Source of the DNA: Chitinophagaceae bacterium
GTDB taxonomy: Bacteria; Bacteroidota; Bacteroidia; Chitinophagales; Chitinophagaceae
Length of the DNA: 5,743 nucleotides
Reading direction: 5' to 3'
Assembly (NCBI GenBank): GCA_014379785.1
Contig: JACMLD010000305.1
Location: 1-5,743 of the forward strand
Shown: piece by piece, positions 1-5,743 of the stretch
How the letters are laid out: each line of letters opens with the position of its first letter
How positions within the stretch are numbered: the stretch's first letter is position 1
Notes under the pieces: generated by a model
What the model saw: the letters and a program-made list of their open reading frames with translations, nothing else
Databases searched by the model: none
Told to the model about the DNA's origin: nothing
Made by a program: the position numbers and the translations under genes

Positions 1-135
1 AGAATGTCTTCGGACCAGATGGCAGCATTCAGAACAGAATTTGAAAAACCCTGGAACCGTTTGCACACTGTGCGTACAATTGCTTCCGTAGTGGCTTTGG
101 TTCTTCTTGTTTTTGCTCTGCCAAACCTTGCATAG
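1..135 (+). CDS. C-terminal fragment of a DUF1772 / anthrone oxygenase-like membrane protein (5' end outside window)
   Basis: Frame 1 is open from the left edge to a TAG at 133-135 and gives 44 residues, so the gene is truncated by the window and not broken. The visible part has a polar stretch with a conserved-looking FEKPWNRLHTVRTIAS segment (about residues 14-29). A hydrophobic helix (VVALVLLVFALPNLA) then runs to the stop, consistent with a last membrane span. The tryptophan-histidine-arginine pattern ahead of a final helix is what I know from small four-helix DUF1772 (anthrone oxygenase-like) proteins, which are about 150 residues long and mostly of unknown function in bacteria. The assignment rests on recognising this tail only; another small integral membrane protein is possible. 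No clear terminator hairpin follows the stop. Confidence 0.55.
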   Translation, partial: RMSSDQMAAFRTEFEKPWNRLHTVRTIASVVALVLLVFALPNLA

Positions 136-274
136 ACCATGCAAAATTTCATCAATGATTGCCCGAAGTCCACCCGGAAGCGTAATTGCTGTTTGAATGC
201 CCTGTCTGAATGAGCACGGCACGATTTTTTACCTAATTTGTAGGCCCCTAAACCGTCCCGTCAAGTACCAGAAC

Positions 275-3200
275 ATGTCAGAAATTCTTTTCCCCTCTAT
301 TAGTATGAATGACCGCATTCAGGCGGCCGACTGGTCAGACACGCCTTTAGGGCCTATGTCCGACTGGCCCCAAAGCCTGAAGGCTACTATCAAAACAATG
401 CTTGGCTCGAGATATCCCATGATACTTTTGTGGGGAGAAGAGCTAATCCAAATATATAATGACTCCTATACAGGCCTGATTGGCGACAAGCATCCTTATG
501 CTCTTGGCCAGTCAATTAAAGAAACACTGGCAGAATCATGGACTACAATTGGACCTATGATACGACAGGTGATGAAAACCGGGGTGTCAAACTGGGTCCC
601 GGCACAACTGCTCCCCTTAAACAGGACTGGTGGTTTTAATGAAGAGACCTATTTCAGCCTGTCTTACAGTGCAGTTGAAAATGACGAAAATGTTATTACA
701 GGCATGCTCTGCGTTTGTAGTGAAGTCACGCAACAGGTACTGGGAGAAAGAAGACTTCGCATGCAGCGCGATCTGGCCGCCAAAGCCAGCGAAATAAGAT
801 CTGTAGAGACAGTATGCCATGATATTGCCGCTACCATCAGCGACTACTCGTTAGATATGCCCTTTATGCAGCTTTATGTGAAGGACAATGTCGGTACGCT
901 TCAACTTAAAGCAACGGTTGGGATTGAACCAATTGAAAATACCGACGGTCCCGATCCCTGGTATCTGAATCGGGCTTTGGCAGGAGAAACTGTCATTATC
1001 AGCGGTGTTCAGCATATCACAGAAATAAAAAAAGGAGTCTGGCAGGAACCTGTAGAAAAAGCAGTTACCCTGCCAATTCCTTCAGCACAACCTGGTAATC
1101 CCCTTGGGGTACTTGTGGCAGGAGTTAGTCCCAATGCTGTCTTCGATGAAAACTATCAGTCTTTTCTTGCACTCGTTGCCAGCCAGATTTCAGTGGCACT
1201 ACGTAATGCGTCAGCATACGAAGAAGAAAAAAAACGCGCAGAAGCACTTGCAGAACTCGATCGGGCAAAAACCGCCTTTTTCAGCAACATAAGCCATGAA
1301 TTCAGGACGCCACTCACCTTGATGCTCGGGCCTTTGGAAGATGTACTGGCCAACACCAATTCGCAACTTGCGGATACAGACAAAAAACATATCACTACTG
1401 CTTATCAGAATTCACTTAGATTATTGAAGCTGGTAAATTCCCTGCTGGACTTTTCAAGAATCGAGGCCAACAGAGCAGAGGCAACGTTTACACCCGTTTC
1501 AATCGGGTCTCTTACATCCGAACTGGCTAATTCTTTCGAGTCCGCTATGGTTAGGGCTTCTATTGACTTTATTGTTGATTGTCCACCGATATCAGAGCCA
1601 ATTTTTATCGATCAGGAAATGTGGGAGAAGATCGTGCTCAACCTTTTGTCAAATGCTTTGAAGTTTACATTCGAAGGAGAAATTAAGGTTGCATTAAAGG
1701 AAGCCGATAATCAGGTGATCCTTACCGTGAGTGATACCGGTGTAGGAATTCCAGAGGGAGAGCTCCCGAATATTTTTAAACGATTCCATAGAGTTCAGAA
1801 TAGCAAATCACGTTCGCATGAAGGCACCGGAATAGGATTGGCACTTACAAAAGAATTGGTGCAAATCCACGGTGGAACAATTTCAGTGGAAAGCAAGGAA
1901 GGAAAAGGATCGAGGTTCACCGTTTCCATCCCAAAAGGATTCTCTCACCTCGAGAAAAGCCGTGTGAGAAGAGCGGCATCACAGAAGCCAACAGGACTTT
2001 TAAGTGGAAGTTTTGCAAACGACGTATCGTTATGGGCCGATGATTTACAGTATGCAGTCCCGCCGGGCATAGTTGAAGCCCCGCCTGCTGCTGCGAGCGA
2101 GATCACATCGAAGCACGAAAGCCTCATACTTATCGTGGACGACAACCTGCAGATGCTGAACTATATCCATCGAACGCTGGCGCCAATATGGAAAATTGAA
2201 ATGGTCAGAGATGGGCAACAGGCGCTGGATTTTATAATAAACAGAAAGCCCGACCTTGTTCTCAGTGATGTAATGATGCCGAATATGAATGGATTTGAAC
2301 TATTGGCGAAAATCCGGCAGAATCCCGCCTTTAGCGATCTTCCAGTAATTCTGTTGTCTGCCAGAGCAGGGAGCGAGGCAACAATTGAAGGGCTCGAAAA
2401 AGGTGCGAACGATTATCTCATAAAACCATTTAATGCCCGCGAACTGATAGCCAGAGTGACCGCTCAATTGGATATAAAAAAGACGAGACTCGATAATGCG
2501 ACGCTGAAAGAAAGCGAACGTAAGTTCAGAACGCTTGCTGAATCAACGCCGGAAAAGGTTTGGAGCTGCGGGACGGATGGTGTTCTTAAATACTGGAACC
2601 AGAATATGCAGGCTTATACCGGGTTGTCGGATGATGAACACCGGTTCTGGACAAACTTCACTCACGCAGATGATTTCGATATATCGAGCGCAATCTGGAA
2701 AAGTGCCAATCGCGGAGGGTCTCCATATGAATTGGAATGTCGGTTCAGACGCCACGACGGTGAATATCGCTGGCATCTGACCAGGGCTGTTCCGGATAAA
2801 AACGATGAAGGATCCATTCTTGCCTGGATCGGCACCTGCACAGATATCCACAACCAAAAGCTTTTTGCAGAGGAGCTTGAGAGAAGAGTAGAAGAAAGAA
2901 CGCTTGACCTTAAAAAAATCAATAGCGAGCTTGAGCAGTTTGCCTATGCTGCAAGTCATGATCTGCAGGAACCACTCCGCAAAATTATCATTTTTTCAGA
3001 TCTGCTGGGCAAGCGGCTGATCGGCCAACCTGAAGATGTACAAAAGCATATCGAAAAAATTTCAATCGCCTCAGAAAGAATGCGAATTCTTATCTCCGAT
3101 TTGCTAAACTTCTCACGACTGTCCGAAAAACAAATTCATTTTGAAAGCACCGATTTAAATTCAGTCATTAACACAGTATTGGCAGATTTTGATTTACTCA

Positions 3201-3643
3201 TTCAGCAAAAAGAAGTGAGTATTCATTTGGATGTGTTGCCAACCATCGAAGCGATACCATTTCAAATGCATCAACTTTTTTATAATATTATCAGCAACTC
3301 GTTGAAATTTACAAGCAACTCCAGAAAGCCAGTAATCACTTTGAAGGCTGTCCGACTTGAGCATTCAGCTATTAAAGAGTTTTCATTGCTGGACGATTCG
3401 GTACATTATATAAGAATTGATATAGCCGATAACGGAATTGGTTTTGGCAATCAATATGCAGACCAAATCTTCACGCTTTTTAAGCGGTTGAACAATCCAA
3501 GGGCATTTATCGGCACTGGCATTGGACTTGCCCTATGCAAAAAAATTGTTTTGAACCATCATGGAGAAATCTTTGCGTCGGCGATTGAAGATGAGGGTGC
3601 AACTTTTAGCCTTATCTTACCTGAAAGGCAAGTATCGCACTGA
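275..3643 (+). CDS. Soluble hybrid sensor histidine kinase with two kinase modules (PAS-GAF-HisKA-HATPase-REC-PAS-HisKA-HATPase)
   Basis: Predicted cytoplasmic signalling kinase of 1122 residues with no signal peptide or membrane segment. Domains, numbered from the ATG at 275: an N-terminal PAS-like domain (about 20-155; WSDTPLGP, WGEELIQIYNDSY) of the type fused to many hybrid kinases; a GAF domain (about 175-318; DMPFMQLYV at 194-202); the first HisKA with phosphoacceptor H341 in SHEFRTPL; the first HATPase with N-box N456/N460, DTGVG at 487-491 and GTGIG at 517-521; a proline/alanine-rich linker; a receiver with acidic D622/D623, phosphoacceptor D665 and K717; a PAS_3/PAC domain (about 746-858); a short coiled coil (about 863-890); the second HisKA with H895 in SHDLQEPL; and the second HATPase with N1004/N1008, DNGIGFG at 1052-1058 and GTGIG at 1080-1084. 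All key residues are present, so both kinases look active. Likely autophosphorylation and transfer to D665 are inferred from the family; the signal and output are unknown, with no response regulator, HPt or DNA-binding gene nearby. The frame is also open from an ATG at 197, but the extra 26 residues look nonconserved; ATG 305 is another option. None has a Shine-Dalgarno motif. Confidence 0.93.
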   Translation: MSEILFPSISMNDRIQAADWSDTPLGPMSDWPQSLKATIKTMLGSRYPMILLWGEELIQIYNDSYTGLIGDKHPYALGQSIKETLAESWTTIGPMIRQVMKTGVSNWVPAQLLPLNRTGGFNEETYFSLSYSAVENDENVITGMLCVCSEVTQQVLGERRLRMQRDLAAKASEIRSVETVCHDIAATISDYSLDMPFMQLYVKDNVGTLQLKATVGIEPIENTDGPDPWYLNRALAGETVIISGVQHITEIKKGVWQEPVEKAVTLPIPSAQPGNPLGVLVAGVSPNAVFDENYQSFLALVASQISVALRNASAYEEEKKRAEALAELDRAKTAFFSNISHEFRTPLTLMLGPLEDVLANTNSQLADTDKKHITTAYQNSLRLLKLVNSLLDFSRIEANRAEATFTPVSIGSLTSELANSFESAMVRASIDFIVDCPPISEPIFIDQEMWEKIVLNLLSNALKFTFEGEIKVALKEADNQVILTVSDTGVGIPEGELPNIFKRFHRVQNSKSRSHEGTGIGLALTKELVQIHGGTISVESKEGKGSRFTVSIPKGFSHLEKSRVRRAASQKPTGLLSGSFANDVSLWADDLQYAVPPGIVEAPPAAASEITSKHESLILIVDDNLQMLNYIHRTLAPIWKIEMVRDGQQALDFIINRKPDLVLSDVMMPNMNGFELLAKIRQNPAFSDLPVILLSARAGSEATIEGLEKGANDYLIKPFNARELIARVTAQLDIKKTRLDNATLKESERKFRTLAESTPEKVWSCGTDGVLKYWNQNMQAYTGLSDDEHRFWTNFTHADDFDISSAIWKSANRGGSPYELECRFRRHDGEYRWHLTRAVPDKNDEGSILAWIGTCTDIHNQKLFAEELERRVEERTLDLKKINSELEQFAYAASHDLQEPLRKIIIFSDLLGKRLIGQPEDVQKHIEKISIASERMRILISDLLNFSRLSEKQIHFESTDLNSVINTVLADFDLLIQQKEVSIHLDVLPTIEAIPFQMHQLFYNIISNSLKFTSNSRKPVITLKAVRLEHSAIKEFSLLDDSVHYIRIDIADNGIGFGNQYADQIFTLFKRLNNPRAFIGTGIGLALCKKIVLNHHGEIFASAIEDEGATFSLILPERQVSH

Positions 3644-3687
3644 CACAACGAAGTGGGAAACAGAAAACGCGCATCCGCGGCGGGCCT

Positions 3688-3808
3688 GTCATTTCGACCC
3701 CGGCCCGAAGGGCCAGGACGGAGAAATCCCCAGCCGCTAATCAACCTGTACTATCGGTCGGGGATTCCTCCACTCCATCTCGCTGCGCTCGATGTCGGTC
3801 GGAATGAC
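3688..3808. repeat. Palindromic intergenic repeat, copy A (cruciform-like)
   Basis: A 121-bp element fills much of the gap between two convergent genes. Its ends GTCATTTCGACC (3688-3699) and GGTCGGAATGAC (3797-3808) are inverted repeats matching at 11 of 12 positions. An inner pair, GGAGAAATCCCC (3720-3731) and GGGGATTCCTCC (3760-3771), also matches at 11 of 12. Between the outer and inner arms each side carries a local hairpin: GGCCC-GAA-GGGCC at 3702-3714 on the left, and a weaker CATC...GATG fold around 3776-3794 on the right. The whole can fold as a cross with a 28-nt apical loop. The arms recur in copy B (4932-5024). Lying between two converging genes it could stop or shield transcripts from either side, but no T-tract follows the stems, so a terminator role is only inferred. 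Confidence 0.85.
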
Positions 3809-3840
3809 GGGCACCCTGCTATTGCATGTCATCGCGCGCA

Positions 3841-3878
3841 GCCCATTTGCTAATCTACACATTTGCCCATTTGCTAAT
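3841..3878. repeat. Short direct repeat, 24-bp period, abutting the bestrophin gene's 3' end
   Basis: The 14-mer GCCCATTTGCTAAT occurs exactly at 3841-3854 and again at 3865-3878. A related ACATTTG lies between the copies, so CATTTGC-like cores are spaced across the region. The last base of the second copy is also the last base of the stop codon of the minus-strand bestrophin-like gene (TAA, complement of 3878-3880). It resembles the low-complexity 'ATTTGCTAATTTGC' strings I recall from intergenic DNA of Bacteroidota. No function is evident. Confidence 0.7.
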
Positions 3879-4882
3879 TACATAAGTATATTCTTTATCG
3901 GATAAATCTTCCCGGGCACGTCCACCTCTCCCAGCATCTCCCGGAGATCAATCTCAATCGTGCGACAAATCGCCGTCATCGGAATATCATTCACTCCATT
4001 CTCAAATGGATTTTCACTGCGATCGCCAATGACCTCCATCACATTAAAGATCCAGGATATCAAAACACTCATCGGAATCGTCAGCCACACATATCCTGTA
4101 CCCAGTTTCGCCAGTTCGCCCACGAGCCCGAATGGCAGGACAATCGCGAGAATCCACACAAACAATTCGCTGAAATATGCGTACTGTCGAGGGAAAGGGT
4201 AAGATTTGATTCGCTCGCACGCGCCCTGCTGATCATAAAATTGTGCGATCATATTTGCCAGTTCAACGTGCTTGAAACTATCAATGCATCCCTGCTGATG
4301 CAAATGCAGGATATGTCCGCTTTGTTTCCTCAATATATGCGTTGCGGTATTTGATTTGTTGTACAGCCATTCTGCTTCATCATCGTGCAGAAACTGTTTG
4401 ATCTCTGACAGCAGATTATCATTTTTGAAACTGGTTTCTTCTTTTACGATGTCCATGAAAGGATCGTTCTTGTCCTCCCACACAGTGCGCATACGGAGTT
4501 GAATACGCATGGCGTTGATATAAGCGATATGTCGATGAATCAGAATTTCTTTGTGGTCCTTCAGCGCATCGGCATCCATTGATTCGGATGGCTGAGCAAA
4601 ATCCAGCACATAGACGGTAAATGATCTGCTGAGGTTGACGATGGAACCCCAGAGTTTTCTGGCCTCCCATAGACGTTCGTAGGCAGAGTTGTTTTTGAAG
4701 CCTACATAAAATGCGACGGCCGTACCCAGCAGTCCGATTGGCACGAAGGGCAATGCCAGAAAAGTAAAACCCGCAAACGTATAGAGGCAAACAATAATAA
4801 TTGCATAGATCAGAAATATCAGCAATGGTTTCCATGCAAATCGGAATATAAAACTCGCGGACAGATTTCTTGATGCGTACAT
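3878..4882 (-). CDS. Bestrophin-family ion channel protein
   Basis: Encodes 334 residues, within the usual 300-340 range for bacterial bestrophins (Pfam Bestrophin, formerly UPF0187), so the gene looks complete. A first hydrophobic helix spans about 19-41. It is followed by the family's signature block PIGLLGTAVAFYVGFKNNSAYERLWEARKLWG (48-79), which lines the pore in known structures. A polar, mainly helical cytosolic middle follows, then two more hydrophobic segments (about 239-256 and 263-285). The conserved tail EVIGDRSENPFENGVNDIPM (283-302) follows them and ends in a region equivalent to the calcium-clasp/cytosolic segment of animal bestrophins. The protein is expected to be a pentameric inner-membrane channel; the characterised Klebsiella homologue conducts sodium, while animal members conduct chloride, so the ion here cannot be called. 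The ATG at 4880-4882 follows an A-rich leader without a Shine-Dalgarno motif, normal for Bacteroidota. It converges with the kinase gene, diverges from the EEP gene, and has a repeat cluster on each side. Confidence 0.93.
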   Translation of the reverse strand: MYASRNLSASFIFRFAWKPLLIFLIYAIIIVCLYTFAGFTFLALPFVPIGLLGTAVAFYVGFKNNSAYERLWEARKLWGSIVNLSRSFTVYVLDFAQPSESMDADALKDHKEILIHRHIAYINAMRIQLRMRTVWEDKNDPFMDIVKEETSFKNDNLLSEIKQFLHDDEAEWLYNKSNTATHILRKQSGHILHLHQQGCIDSFKHVELANMIAQFYDQQGACERIKSYPFPRQYAYFSELFVWILAIVLPFGLVGELAKLGTGYVWLTIPMSVLISWIFNVMEVIGDRSENPFENGVNDIPMTAICRTIEIDLREMLGEVDVPGKIYPIKNILM

Positions 4883-4931
4883 ACTTTGTTTTTTTTATTT
4901 TAAACAGCGTGCCGTCACCTCGTATTGTTCA

Positions 4932-5024
4932 GTCATTTCGACCGAGCGCAGCGAGCGGAGAAATCCCCTTCTATTACTCCCAACTCCGGTCGGCAGGGGA
5001 TGCCTCGGCTGCGCTCGGCATGAC
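4932..5024. repeat. Palindromic intergenic repeat, copy B (mosaic arms)
   Basis: A 93-bp element lies about 50 bp upstream of the bestrophin-like start codon. The left arm (4932-4968) begins GTCATTTCGACC and ends GGAGAAATCCCC, the same borders as copy A but with a GAGCGCAGCGAGC core instead of the GGCCCGAAGGGCC hairpin. The right arm (4996-5024) begins GGGGATGCC and ends GGCATGAC, a different arm type. Only GTCAT/ATGAC at the outer edge and ATCCCC (4963-4968)/GGGGAT (4996-5001) at the inner edge pair between the arms, so each arm is more likely to fold on itself. The last 25 bases (5000-5024) recur exactly at 5159-5183 in copy C. Confidence 0.8.
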
Positions 5025-5152
5025 AGCACTCCGCAGAGCGCCACCAAAAAATAAAAACCAAGAACCACCAACTTCCTTTCCTCCCCCTTCTCATTCCTTC
5101 TATTTTGCAAGTTTATGGCAATGAAATCAGTTCATGACAATTTTATCAGAAT

Positions 5153-5186
5153 GCAGTCATGCCTCGGCTGCGCTCGGCATGACTGC
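5153..5186. repeat. Single-arm hairpin repeat, copy C
   Basis: Bases 5159-5183 are identical to the right arm of copy B (5000-5024). Here the flanks extend the symmetry to a perfect 11-bp inverted repeat, GCAGTCATGCC (5153-5163) with GGCATGACTGC (5176-5186), around a 12-nt loop. No opposing arm is present, so this is a solitary half-element. It ends 26 bp before the proposed GTG start of the EEP gene and contains the in-frame TGA (5180-5182) that closes that reading frame upstream. It may therefore lie in the leader or promoter of that gene. It lacks a following T-tract, so it is not a typical intrinsic terminator. Confidence 0.8.
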
Positions 5187-5212
5187 TGCGAAACTTTTCC
5201 TTTCTTTGTCTT

Positions 5213-5743
5213 GTGAAAATAATTGTCTGGAACTGCAATATGGCTTTTAGAAAAAAGGCGGGTCTTATTTTCGACGAAGCGCCAGACATTCTTATTGTTC
5301 CCGAATGCGAATGTCCGGAGAAATTAAAGTTGAGACCGGATTTGCCCTTTCCAACTTCAGTCTTGTGGTATGGAGTCAATCCCCACAAGGGTCTCGCGGT
5401 TTTTTCTTTTGGACCTTACAAGTTGAAACTGCTCAAAACACACAATGAAAGCATCAGCATTATTTTACCGATTGAGGTGACCGGCGGGGCATTCAATTTT
5501 ACGCTGATTGCCACCTGGGCATACAATAACCACGACAAAGGCTATAACTATATCGGGCAGGTCTGGAAAGCGATTGAGCATTATGCAAAAATTCTGAAAC
5601 GAAAAAATGTGATCATTGCCGGAGACTTTAACAGCAATGTTTTCTGGGATAAGTTAAAGAGAAAAGTCAGTCACACCATGGTGGTGAAAAAGCTGTCGGA
5701 GATGGGAATCCATAGTACTTATCATGGCTTTTTGAATCTGGAG
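5213..5743 (+). CDS. Endonuclease/exonuclease/phosphatase (EEP) family protein, N-terminal part (3' end outside window)
   Basis: The frame stays open to the right edge and gives 177 residues. Numbered from the GTG at 5213, it starts MKIIVWNCNMAFRKKA. The motif WNCN (6-9) matches the first catalytic asparagine motif of the exonuclease III/DNase I fold, with N7 at the ExoIII-like position. E31 in VPECE fits the metal-binding glutamate. D138 and N140 in GDFNSN (137-142) fit the catalytic aspartate and asparagine. The final histidine motif of the family would lie beyond the window. The family hydrolyses phosphodiester or phosphomonoester bonds in nucleic acids, lipids or inositol phosphates; the substrate cannot be told from this. 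Start choice: the first in-frame ATG (5240) would remove the WNCN motif, and an in-frame TGA sits at 5180-5182. GTG 5213 is therefore the only conventional start that keeps the first beta strand. No Shine-Dalgarno motif is seen. No signal peptide is present, so it is probably cytoplasmic. Confidence 0.85.
   Translation, partial: MKIIVWNCNMAFRKKAGLIFDEAPDILIVPECECPEKLKLRPDLPFPTSVLWYGVNPHKGLAVFSFGPYKLKLLKTHNESISIILPIEVTGGAFNFTLIATWAYNNHDKGYNYIGQVWKAIEHYAKILKRKNVIIAGDFNSNVFWDKLKRKVSHTMVVKKLSEMGIHSTYHGFLNLE

Larger units (their letters stand above)
4883..5212. other. Divergent intergenic region dominated by repeats
   Basis: These 330 bases separate the start of the bestrophin-like gene from the start of the EEP-family gene, so promoters for both should lie here. 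Bases 4883-4910 are a T-rich strand (A-rich leader of the bestrophin transcript). Repeat copy B occupies 4932-5024. A low-complexity stretch at about 5045-5105 combines AACCAAGAACC-like sequence with a pyrimidine-rich tract. Hairpin copy C occupies 5153-5186. I looked for the Bacteroidota promoter pair (TTG-like -33 and TAnnTTTG -7) and found only imperfect candidates, such as TATTTTG at 5101-5107, so no promoter is called. Short open frames here translate the repeats and are not believed to be genes. Confidence 0.7.

Noticed and set aside
234..240. TAATTTG as a Bacteroidota -7 promoter box upstream of the kinase
   Set aside because: It is one base short of the TAnnTTTG consensus, and no -33 TTG-like box lies at suitable spacing.
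2543..2959. 138-codon minus-strand frame inside the kinase gene
   Set aside because: It lies antisense to the second PAS domain and coiled coil of the kinase; the plus-strand reading contains clear motifs.
3702..3714. GGCCC-GAA-GGGCC hairpin as an intrinsic terminator for the kinase gene
   Set aside because: No run of T follows it on either strand, and it is an internal part of the larger repeat element.
3653..3853. 66-codon open frame on the plus strand after the kinase
   Set aside because: It is the translation of palindromic repeat copy A and its flanks, with no domain-like sequence; such frames are common artefacts of GC-rich repeats.
5072..5105. Pyrimidine-rich tract as a regulatory or structural signal
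   Set aside because: It is short, imperfect and embedded in low-complexity DNA, with no mirror symmetry or nearby motif to support a function.
4895..5110. 71-codon minus-strand frame with a hydrophobic stretch resembling a lipoprotein signal (KLVVLGFYFLVALCGVLSC)
   Set aside because: The hydrophobic part comes from low-complexity AACCAAGAACC-like sequence, and the rest translates repeat copy B, so the signal-like look is probably accidental.
5146..5388. 80-codon minus-strand frame opposite the EEP gene start
   Set aside because: It is antisense to a well-supported catalytic domain and shows no recognisable features of its own.

Overview
The window reads as a piece of a Bacteroidota chromosome, possibly from the Chitinophagaceae/Cytophagales side (the phylum is inferred with moderate confidence, the family only loosely). 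The reasons are A-rich leaders without Shine-Dalgarno motifs ahead of the genes, the large soluble hybrid histidine kinase, the sequence character of the bestrophin-like and EEP-family proteins, and palindromic intergenic repeats of the 'GTCATTTCGACC...GGAGAAATCCCC' type, which I recall as common in that phylum. No mobile element, CRISPR array, tRNA or rRNA is visible.

Layout from left to right. (1) Bases 1-135 are the last 44 codons of a small membrane protein that resembles the C-terminus of DUF1772/anthrone-oxygenase-like proteins. (2) After about 140 bp with no convincing promoter or terminator comes a 1122-residue soluble hybrid sensor kinase (275-3643, +). It carries two complete kinase modules on either side of a receiver domain: PAS-GAF-HisKA-HATPase-REC-PAS-HisKA-HATPase. 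(3) A convergent intergenic region (3644-3877) holds a cruciform-like palindromic repeat (3688-3808) and a short 24-bp-period direct repeat (3841-3878) that abuts the next gene's stop codon. (4) A bestrophin-family channel gene lies on the minus strand (3878-4882). (5) A 330-bp divergent intergenic region (4883-5212) holds a second, mosaic copy of the palindromic repeat (4932-5024) and a third, single-arm hairpin copy (5153-5186). (6) The 5' part of an endonuclease/exonuclease/phosphatase (EEP) family gene runs off the right edge (5213-5743, +). Its real start is probably a GTG 27 bp upstream of the first in-frame ATG, because the catalytic WNxN motif lies before that ATG.

The genes do not look like one pathway. 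Strand changes and repeat-filled spacers separate the kinase, the channel and the EEP enzyme, so each is probably its own transcription unit. The most informative points are the double-kinase layout of the sensor, the mosaic nature of the repeat copies, and the corrected start of the EEP gene. I did not find convincing evidence of a new multi-gene system.
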